Assembly: GCA_023375785.1 (NCBI GenBank) | Contig: SZWC01000583.1 | Coordinates: forward strand, 241,673 to 274,965 | Source of the DNA: Penium margaritaceum | Taxonomy: Eukaryota > Streptophyta > Zygnematophyceae > Desmidiales > Peniaceae | Direction: 5' to 3' | Length of the DNA: 33,293 nucleotides | Shown: positions 22,377-30,646 of the stretch, piece after piece | Layout of the letters: the number at the start of each line of letters is the position of its first letter | Position numbering within the stretch: the stretch's first letter is position 1 | Notes under the pieces: generated by a model | What the model was told of the DNA's origin: nothing | The model's input: only the letters and a program-made list of their open reading frames with translations | Databases searched by the model: none | Program-made: the position numbers and the translations under genes

Positions 22377-22692
22377 AGACGTCACCGCTAACCTCATTAC
22401 TGATGGCACTACTGATGTCACTATTGACGTCAGAAGCCGCATCAGTAGCAACAAGAGCAACAGTAGCAACAACTACAACAAGAGCAGCAGTAGCAGTGAT
22501 AGTAGTAGTAGCAGCAGCAACAGTTGCAACAGCATAGCAACTAACGCAGCAGTGGCTTTAGCAGCGACACGACAGCCATTTGAGACGTCAGCCACCCTCG
22601 AGTGACGTCACTACTAGCGTCCCTATTGACGTCAATTGCATTGCTAACGTCACTGCCGACATCACTGCTTATGTCACTACGGACGTCACCAA
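22377..22692. repeat. Two blocks of a 12-bp repeat with a TGACGTCA core
   Basis: Five units at 22377-22436 and seven and a half at 22603-22692 follow the pattern TGACGTCACTAC with substitutions (for example TGATGTCACTAT, TTATGTCACTAC, GGACGTCACCAA). An isolated GACGTCA is at 22584-22590. The blocks are separated by CAG-type sequence. TGACGTCA is a palindrome and is the consensus site for CRE/bZIP factors; whether any binds here is unknown. Confidence 0.8.
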
Positions 22693-22755
22693 TTATTTCA
22701 ACAGAAAAAACATAGATGGAACCATGGCTGAAAGTGAGGAGGGATCCTCCTCTGC

Positions 22756-22777
22756 GGGGGGACCCCTTGGTCCCCCC
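22756..22777. other. GC-rich 9-bp hairpin
   Basis: GGGGGGACC, loop CCTT, GGTCCCCCC form a perfect 9-bp stem. Just upstream, 22736-22752 is a near-palindrome centred on GGATCC. No T-run of terminator type or other context gives a role; it lies inside the triplet array. Confidence 0.7.
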
Positions 22778-23099
22778 TTTTTGCAGTAACTACAGTAGCT
22801 GCATCAGCAACAACAGCAGCAGCGGCAGCTGCAGCAACTGCCATAGCAGAGCTGCTACAACGCCCGCAACAGCACCCACTACAGCAGCAACACCAGCAAT
22901 AGTAACAGCAGCTACAACAGCTGCAGCAGCAGCCGCTACAGCAGTAGCAGGAGAAACAACAGCAGTAGCAATAGTAGTAGCACCAACAACAGCTGTTGCA
23001 GCAGCCACTATAGCAACAACAGTAGCAACAACAGTCGTAGCAGCAACAGCAGTAGCAACTGCAATAGTAGTAGCAGTAGTAGCCGCAACACCACCAACA

Positions 23100-23976
23100 C
23101 ATTGCAGGATCAATCGTTGTCCTTACTCGCTCACCCGCTAGCCGCCATATACCAGCAGCTTGAAATGTTGAAGCAACAACTAGCGGCCTTATAGCCATTG
23201 ACACAGCTGCCATAGCAGTAGCCACTGCAGTAGCAGCAGCAACAACAACAACATCAGTATTCACCGCCCTTCTTTCCACCCGGGCATGCTAGTCCCGTAG
23301 TTTCCTATGCTAGCAGCATACCCAACGCCAAACGTAGACAGTGTCTTCCATCCTAGGTCCCGCTCAGGGTGCTGGCTGCAAGCCAAAGGACTTTGAATCC
23401 CCGCCCTCGCCGCTCCGGGCTGGCGAGCAGTTCCAGAGCTAGGAGCTCATATTCCGCATCAGGGCGCAGGGTGAGGGCCTGTGGCCATACTACGTCCTGC
23501 CGTACGACTCCACCCTGGTTGACCAGGTGTATGATGCTGGTCGCATTATACGCGCCCTCGTCCCCGTCGCCCCTCTGGCTTCACATCTTACTCTTGAGCC
23601 CTTCCTCGGCGACTTCTCCACTGGTGGCCTCCTCGACCCCGCAGTGGTGTGGCACATGCTTATGCGCCCTCGTTGCCTTTCCAGAGAGGCAGAGACCAGT
23701 TGCTTACTTCGAGAGTTCATCTCCCTCCATATGGGGGAGACCGAGACGGTTACCTCATACTGGCAGTGGGCAGAGGACATCCTCCTTCACCAAGGAGATG
23801 CTGCACCACCTCTTCTTTCCGCGCTCCTCACCATCAAGTGCAACGCCACTGACGTTTTCACCGATGTCTTCGTCCATTACACCCCGGACGTCGGTGTCCA
23901 TTACATGTGGCCAATTAGCTGTGTCCATCCTTGGCAGAGATGTCTATCAATGTATTCATTGACGTCTTCGTCCATC
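23100..23976 (+). pseudogene. Gln-rich retroelement gag-like remnant
   Basis: Plus-strand text near 23110-23180 reads LLAHPLAAIYQQLEMLKQQL, then a Gln run broken by TAGs. After a frame change it continues KPKDFESPPSPLRAGEQFQS, FRIRAQGEGLWPYYVLPYDS and, in an open stretch 23527-24060, LLREFISLHMGETETVTSYW followed by QWAEDILLHQGD. A Trp-containing N-terminal motif and an M-x-E-x-x-x-V-x-x-Y-x-x-R/W-A pattern resemble copia-type Gag (UBN2-like), but I cannot name the family. At 23925-23991 a 46-bp tandem copy of CATCCTTGGCAGAGATGTC leads into the resumed gypsy sequence. Confidence 0.5.
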
Positions 23977-24200
23977 CCTGGCAGAGATGTCCCTCCTCCG
24001 CTTCTTGTTCAGGTAGACAAAGACACAGAGTACGTCATCGAGGACATCCTTGGCCATTGACGACAAGTCAAGACGACAAAATATCTCAAGTGGTATGGCT
24101 ATGACGCCGCGCATAACAGTTGACAACCCTACGACAACCTCCCAGACGCCGATCATCTCATAGACGGCTACTACTGCCGTCTCCGGGCCACATGTGTACG
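23977..24200 (+). pseudogene. Gypsy chromodomain remnant, continuation of G3
   Basis: The phrase GRDVPPP...VDKDTEYVIEDILGH begins again here, overlapping about 50 bp with the last part of G3 (20231-20281). It then completes the chromodomain: KYLKWYGYDAAHNS and DNLPDADHLIDGYY. Two TGA stops break it, one after GH and one where the domain's conserved Trp should be. It may be G3 itself interrupted by an insertion, or the end of a second, very similar element. Confidence 0.85.
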
Positions 24201-24219
24201 CGTGCCGGTACGTCGCGGC

Positions 24220-24234
24220 TAAAAGAGAGGGAAG
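24220..24234 (+). other. Polypurine tract of G3
   Basis: AAAAGAGAGGGAAG immediately precedes TGTTACGTACC, the start of the LTR. It corresponds in position and sequence to the G2 tract. Confidence 0.85.
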
Positions 24235-24783
24235 TGTTACGTACCAGACATACACGAGTCCCTAATCTCCTCGAGTGGGCATTTCTGTTATCAAGCCAAC
24301 AGCCCATCGCGTCGCAAGGACTGTGATATTCATTTCGATGGCCGAGGGCAAACTGGCCAACTGCCCCGCTCTAAGTGGATATTCCCGAACCTTCTGACAG
24401 CTTCGACCACTCTCACGAACCTACGATGAGAAGTGTCACGACCTTTCGGTCGAATTCTCGGTGCATCACGATGAACCCCGATTTATAAAGATGCATCGCG
24501 CATCTTCACCGTCGATCCTCGAATACCTCCAACTTCTCGGCAAACCTTCTTGAATCCGACCACTCACGACGCGACTCCACACACGTCGCTAGAAATTCGA
24601 CCCAAAGACCCCGCCTATGCTTCATTCGTAACTCGACACTTGTATATATATGTTCGATCATTTTGACACTTGTAAATGTACACTTACCGTTGGTTACAAA
24701 TTGCTGAAGTGTCCCAAATTCTAACTCGTGTTTTGCCTCGCAGATTCTACCTGTTCACCATCTACGCTGCGTTCGGCGTAACA
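24235..24783 (+). repeat. 3' LTR of plus-strand gypsy element G3
   Basis: The LTR starts TGTTACGTACC and ends near GGCGTAACA at 24783, about 549 bp. It aligns over its length with the minus-strand LTR at 13847-14383, including the TATATATA run near 24643 and CACCATCTACGCTGCG close to the end. No matching 5' LTR exists in the window for either element. Confidence 0.87.
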
Positions 24784-25727
24784 GCGAACACCTTAGAAGT
24801 AATTATGGAACATGGCCAAACAGCTTGTAAATTAATTTATGTGCGAATTTAGGCGGGAGTAGGGTATTACTGTCTTTTTCTCAACAGTCGGGCAGCTATC
24901 CGCCACCTGATACCGGACATTTAATGGCGACTTGTCCGCTTGTCGCTAGGGTACGACTGCGTTACCTTGGAGTCACGACACGCGAGCGTATCCGCCGACG
25001 GCGTTTCCTAGGGCCTTGGCGAGAGCTGCGAGAGCGCGTGGTAGCACATGGCCGGTGGCCGCCTTCGCGCTCCCTTCTGCCAGACAGCTCGTCGGAAGAT
25101 CGTTGGGTCGTCTGCACTGTGTGGCTTGCACGGCGCTACCTGGAGGACCAGGCTCCGACGGCGAACGACTCCGCCGCGACAGAGCAGGTGCTGAAGCAGC
25201 TTGCGACCGTGTTGGGGAGCAGCGACTGATCCGCCTATCGGGCTCAGCGGTTGGCTTGCGGGCTGCCTATCTCTGCTCTGGTCTGCCTCTCCCTCGCTCG
25301 GGCTGGGCTTAGATGCGACCTCTTTGGGACCGTTGCTGCGGCGCTTTCTCTCTTTGAACCCATCACTTTCCGCACCGTAGCAAACCTTCGACCCGAACCC
25401 ATGTGCATCATCTGCCGGGGCGCTTAAGAAACAAAAGCCGCAGGCTTTTGCAAGAGTTCGAATCCCGTAGTCCAACAATCTTCCAGAAAGTCTAGTCGAA
25501 AACCGCGATCAGAAGGCGCCCGCATCTCATTCTGACCCCTTTCGAGACTGCCGTCCCTGCTCCCACCACTCCTTGCATCCCTACTCTCCCCTCCGCTCTT
25601 GGGAAGCCGCAAAGGGCGGGCACGGTTCTCTGACCCTTCTCTCTGCCACAATCTCTGCGGAAAAAAACACGGACGGAAACCGACAAGGAAGAAGCCGAAA
25701 GGGGGAGGGCGAAACAAGGGGGGCAAG
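24784..25727 (+). other. Upstream region of gamma-adaptin with an unrecognised 101-codon frame
   Basis: The GC-rich sequence between the gypsy LTR and the adaptin start should hold its promoter and 5' UTR. A 101-codon frame at 24924-25229 (MATCPLVARVRLRYLGVTTR at its start, ending AATEQVLKQLATVLGSSD) is Arg-rich and matches nothing I know. A perfect hairpin, CAAAAGCC/GGCTTTTG, lies near 25433-25451. No TATA box can be assigned with confidence. The last 50 bases before the start are purine-rich. Confidence 0.4.
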
Positions 25728-25780
25728 ATGGACATCCTCGTGAGCGAATCCGCTAAAATGATGGGCGGATCCAGACTGAG
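25728..25780 (+). CDS. AP1G: AP1G exon 1 (start and SRLR)
   Basis: ATG at 25728 opens [17 protein letters not shown] and AG of an Arg codon, then donor GTGAGC at 25781. The next exon begins with G, completing Arg before DMIR, exactly as in the plant family where a short leader ends in LRDMIR. In-frame ATGs at 25758 and 25761 would give leaders of five or six residues, closer to relatives; an upstream in-frame ATG at 25599 would add 43 Lys/Arg-rich residues and is less likely. The true start needs a transcript. Confidence 0.75.
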
Positions 25781-28700
25781 GTGAGCACAGGCACACATTT
25801 TCATCGTCGAGATTTGTTGGACATCATGGCCGGTTCCGTTGGCTTCACCCAGACTCAGCAGGTGCGGCTTCAGAGCAGACTGGTCTGGTTGGTGTTGAAA
25901 CGATCGTTGGAGGATGCAGATTCAGGTGACCGTGGTTGGGTGGAGCAACTTGAGTGTGTGAGGTTCTTCTTCGGAGCTCTAAAGGAAAATGCATGTCCCC
26001 AAGTCAGGGAAAATGCTTTGGCGATTTCTCTCTCTTCTTCGACACTTGATTTTGAGACAGGTGAGGGAAGTGGGTGGATCACAGGCAGGATCCCATGGAG
26101 GAAGAGAAATGCAGCCAGGGGGATATATGCTTGTGCCCCCCCCCCCCCCCCTCGCCTCTGTCTCTCTCCCCACCTACCCACCCACCTCACCCTGTTCAAT
26201 ACGCTGACTGAAGTGATGAGTGCTATCACCAACGCGCCTCTTTCCTTGCAAGGGACATGGCGAGGGTTGTCATTTCATTGAGCAAAAGTGGCGTGGATTG
26301 GTGGTGTCTGAGTGGTAAGGGAGTCACTCTGTGGTTCCCCACGACATTGTCAAACTGACCGACTCACACCGCTGCACAACAGATGCCCTGCAAAGTGCTG
26401 CTGAATGTGTCGCCAGAGCCGATGGAACGAGCCACCCTGGCTCTCCTGGACAATGTCAGGCCTGAATGACGCCTGGTCCATGCTTGCCGCCACGCGGACA
26501 GAGCCTTCATCTTTTTTGGCGTAAATTGCACAAGCTCCTTTGAACTTTGCCTTTTCTGTAATATAGACGCAACGCAAGCGCCATGGGCCGCTGGCCAAAC
26601 AGAAAAGCAAAGCGCTTCGTGCGGACGACTGTGCCGCCGGAAGGCCTGCCCTGGAGAGCCTTCAGGAGCCAGACAGGCACTTGTGCGGAATTCTGCCCAC
26701 TGCGTTTTTGCGCGTTGCACAGTTAGAATAGAACTTGCACCTCCCACCCGTGGGGTGGCACCCCACATTTCGCTTTTGGGCCACAGGGCACATGTTTTCG
26801 CAACATGCGCACATGCAATGACCGTGGCACAGGAATGCAGCGACATCGCCAAGGAATGTGCGGCACTGCGGACGGCGTGTGAGGACAGCGGCATGGATTG
26901 AATACCACTCCACCCTCATTCAAAGTCTGTCCGTCGTTTTAGCCCAGGGGAATAGAAAGGAAGAGAAGAGTTTTGAGCACAGGAACTGTACAGACATCTC
27001 TCCTTTTTGCCTTCTCCATTTCCCTCCTCTGTTTTGCTCTTTGCCTTGGTGAAGGTTTCAAAGACTTGTACGCATACGCATGTTGATCTCAGCCTTTTTG
27101 TCCTCCGCTCCGCCTCCACATCCCTGTGTGTGGTGCTTGCTTCTCCCTCCCCCCACCGCCATGCGCAGGGACATGATCCGCAACGTGCGCGGGTGCAAGA
27201 CGGCGGCGGAGGAGCGCGGCGTGATCGCCAAGGAGTGCGCGGCGCTGCGCACGGCGTTCAAGGACAACGACGTCGAGTACCGCCACCGCAACGTGGCCAA
27301 GCTCATGTTCATCCACATGCTCGGCTACCCCACGCATTTTGGCCAGATGGAGTGCCTCAAGCTCATCGCGTCGCCGGGGTTCCCGGAGAAGCGCATCGGG
27401 TACCTCGGGCTCATGGTGCTGCTGGACGAGCGACAGGAGGTGCTCATGCTCGTCACCAACTCGCTCAAGAAGTGAGGCAGTCTGCCTCATCCACCCCTCT
27501 TGCCCTTCCCTTCCCGCGACCCCTCNGCGCGGCGTGATCGCCAAGGAGTGCGCGGCTCTGCGCACGGCGTTCAAGGACAACGACGTCGAGTACCGCCACC
27601 GCAACGTGGCCAAGCTCATGTTCATCCACATGCTCGGCTACCCCACGCATTTTGGCCAGATGGAGTGCCTCAAGCTCATCGCGTCGCCGGGGTTCCCGGA
27701 GAAGCGCATCGGGTACCTCGGGCTCATGGTGCTGCTGGACGAGCGGCAGGAAGTGCTCATGCTCGTCACCAACTCGCTCAAGAAGTGAGGCAGCCTGCCT
27801 CCTCCACCCCTCTCGCCCTTCCCTTCCCGCGGCCCCTCGGCATTGTTTTTGTTGATGGCGTGGTGGGGTGTCGTTCTGTCGTCATTGACGCCGCTAGGGT
27901 GGTGCGATATTGATATCGATATTGCCAATGTCCTCAATATCGATATTGAAATATCGATATCGACATCGATATCGAGTCGATATCGATATCGATATCGATG
28001 TCAATATTGACCTCAGTGTTTTCGATATCGACATCGATATTGATCTCCCTGTCAATATCGGAATTCAGTATTGTTTTTTGTTTGGGAAAATATCGATATC
28101 AATGTCGATATCGATGTCAATATCAATTTATGGACCAGAATATCGATGTTTTGATATCGATATCGATATTGATATTGACTGACCAAAGGTCGACATCGAT
28201 ATTGAAAAATCAATATCGATATCGATGTTTCAATATCGATATGGATATTGAAATCAATATCAATATTGAACCACCCTAGATGCCGCATCTGACGCCCAAG
28301 TATCCATTGCCAACATTTCCGGTGAGTCTGTGCTACCTCATGTGCTTTGGCCAGGTGGAGTGTGGAGATCTCTCTGTATTACCTGGGCTTCTGGAGAACC
28401 GCTTTGGTCGGCAACGTTTTGGACTCGTTTTGCTGCTGAAATAGCCGCTGGGGAGGCACTCATGCTGAAGAGCACACTCTTCGCCTTGCTCCGTGAACGG
28501 GCCGTCAGTGGCGTGGCGCTGCCACTGTCGCCGTCCCTGCGGACAGATTGATGTTCACCAACATACTATCAATCCTTGCGGTCTGATGTTCATCTGGTTT
28601 GTGGTTCCGCTTCTGCGGGATGAACAGGCGGCAGTGCAGGTGGGGCTCGTGACCATCTCTAGCTGCGATGGAATGGAAAGAGTCCGTTCGAATGAGGGTA

Positions 28701-29326
28701 GGGTCAGAAGCCACTACTAGATGTTTTGCAGGTGGCGCTGAGCAACCGTGGTCCGTGGGATGGGTCCAGTTGCTGCTGCTGGTGCACTGCCACTGCTGCC
28801 CTATTCCCGTGTGCGATGGAGCTGCGCTGTGTGCCATGCATTGCCTTCACTGTTGCAGCGACAGTGACGGCGTCGCTCGTCCTGTAGCACCGAGCTGGCT
28901 CTGCTTTGCCTTCCACTCCACTCTATCAGATGTTGCCCACCACGGCTGTTGCAGCAGCAGCAGGTGCTGCTGCTGCCATATCAACTGCAGCTGCTGCTGC
29001 TGCTGCCTTGTCCCCTGCCGCTGCTGCTGGGGTTGTATCACCATCGGTGTCCCAGATGCCGCCGCCACTGCCGCAGCTACCACTGCCGCTGCCGCCGGCG
29101 GTGGTGGTGGTGGACCGCCGCCACCGCCTGCTGCTTCGACTGCCACCACCACCGCCGCCGCCGCCTCTGTGCTGGCGGCACTTTTTTTGTTGTCGTCAGC
29201 ATGCCGCTGCCGCTGCCATCATCACTTTCGTTGTTGTCATCATCGTGGCCACTTCCGAGGCCATAGCTGCCACAATCGCCGTCATTGCCGCTACTGCCGG
29301 TGCCGTTGCCGCCGCCACCGTCGATA

Positions 29327-29376
<50 letters not shown>

Positions 29377-30226
29377 GTTGCGTCGTTGTCATCGTCATCC
29401 TCATCGTCATCGTCATCATCCTTGTCTTCGTCGTCGTTGTCTTTTGCATCGTCGGAGGAACCGGTGGCAGCATTGGTTGCGGCTTGCTCTACCATCGCCT
29501 TGCTGAAATGCTTTGCCGGCGCTCTTCACATCCCATTCCACCTCCATTCCTTCATTTCTCGCTAGCCTGTCTACCCTGCTTTTCTGTCTGCCACAGCGAT
29601 CTTTTCTGCAGCCATCACATCGTCTGTCGGCTGACGCGCTTGATCTGCTTGACATCTAAAGCTTTGGACAGGCTCCAGACTGGAGCCTCCAGTGTTTTCT
29701 GCCATATGTGTGCAGGAAGGCCACGTTACTCTGCATACTTGTGATGTTTGGGTCGTCTATGTTTTTGGCATCCTCTCTTCCTCCTCTGTCCTTCCTACCG
29801 CAACCTCGCTAACTGGCTTGCAGCAATCCCAACCAGTTGGTGTACAAGCTGGCGCAGACAACTTTCTGTTCTTTGGACCTCTGAGACATTGCTTTTGCCG
29901 ACTTCCGCAGCATCATCTGTTCCTCCTTCCCTGCCCTGCTTTTCTGCTGGCCTGCAGCGACCTAAACCACAGCAACCAGTTCATCTGCGGGCTGGCGCTG
30001 TGCGCGTTGGGCAACATATGCTCCAGCGAGATGGCGCGCGACCTCGCGCCCGAGGTCGAGCGTCTGCTCAACAGCAACAACTCGTACATCCGCAAGAAGG
30101 CCGCGCTNGAGGAGAGGAGGAGGAGGAGGAGGAGGAGGAGGAGGAGGAGGACGATGACGACGATGACGACGACGACGGCGACCAGGAGGAGGAGGGACAG
30201 CAGCAGCAGCAGCAGTAGCAGCAGCA

Positions 30227-30297
<71 letters not shown>

Positions 30298-30609
30298 GCT
30301 AGAGATGGTGGAGTTCCATGCTTCCTGAGCTTTCCCGACCTGCTCAAATCGCGGGGCCTGCACGTGTTGCACACTGTGTCCTCAATATTCCGGTCCACGA
30401 AAAGAAGCATTCTGATGATGTTTCATCCAGGACCCTACCCTACTTCCTGGCACCCTCATCCAGCACCTCATAGCCACAACCCTCCCCAGGTATTCACTGC
30501 ACCAACACAACGACCTGCTCACATGTGCCACTAAATGGTTTTTGTCTGCTTATCCGCTAACATGTTTCTCCTCAAGATTTCTCCTCTCCCATGGGGAGGG
30601 AAGGGGAGG

Positions 30610-30646
<37 letters not shown>

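Larger units (their letters stand above)
21430..23260. repeat. Large decayed CAG-triplet array
   Basis: About 1.8 kb is dominated by CAG, TAG and CAA triplets, read on the other strand as CTG, CTA and TTG. The register slips several times, so different frames read as poly-Gln with stops, poly-Ser or poly-Ala/Thr. It is interrupted by two stretches of a 12-bp GACGTCA repeat and by a GC-rich hairpin at 22756-22777. It leads without a break into a Gln-rich gag-like frame, so it may be the expanded N-terminal coding part of that gene (inference). Confidence 0.9.
25781..27168 (+). other. AP1G intron 1 with an open segment and a decayed exon-2 copy
   Basis: Donor GTGAGC and acceptor GCGCAG (27167-27168) bound the intron in phase 2. 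It holds a coding-looking open segment (25802-26057, listed separately), a run of 16 C at 26136-26151, and a decayed copy of the start of exon 2 including its acceptor (26783-26908). 26160-26780 otherwise shows no recognised feature. Confidence 0.75.
27472..29957 (+). other. AP1G intron 2 (apparent)
   Basis: Between the donor at 27472 and the acceptor CTGCAG at 29952-29957 lie the duplicated exon, a hAT-like MITE (27895-28278), a decayed copy of the 3' half of exon 2 (28295-28480), a triplet-rich block (28920-29480), and two decayed copies of the exon 3 start (29556-29650 and 29777-29870). 28481-28919 shows nothing I recognise. Confidence 0.7.

Noticed and set aside
21873..23279. Several open frames of 140-200 codons on both strands
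   Set aside because: All are translations of CAG/CTG triplets (Leu, Ala, Val, Ser, Cys runs) and shift with the repeat register.
25433..25475. tRNA-like GAGTTCGAATCCC motif beside a hairpin
   Set aside because: The T-arm stem does not pair properly and no matching acceptor stem or A box is found upstream; at most a degenerate tRNA-derived fragment.
25799..25860. Possible echo of exon 1 (GACATC, then CCAGACTCAGCAGGTG)
   Set aside because: Only short words match the exon 1 end and donor; not convincing without a scored alignment.
26380..26690. Possible further worn copy of exon 2 (CTCCTGGACAA, GGCCAAACAGAAAAGC)
   Set aside because: Similarity to the exon is too weak and scattered by eye to claim; a local alignment with shuffled controls would decide.
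28668..29744. 358-codon frame rich in Cys and Arg
   Set aside because: Runs through GCT, CCG and GTC repeats inside an AP1G intron; no recognisable protein.
29692..30534. 280-codon frame that includes the AP1G exon 3 residues and a Ser run
   Set aside because: It only passes through the exon, an N and triplet repeats; exon boundaries are set by family alignment and splice sites.
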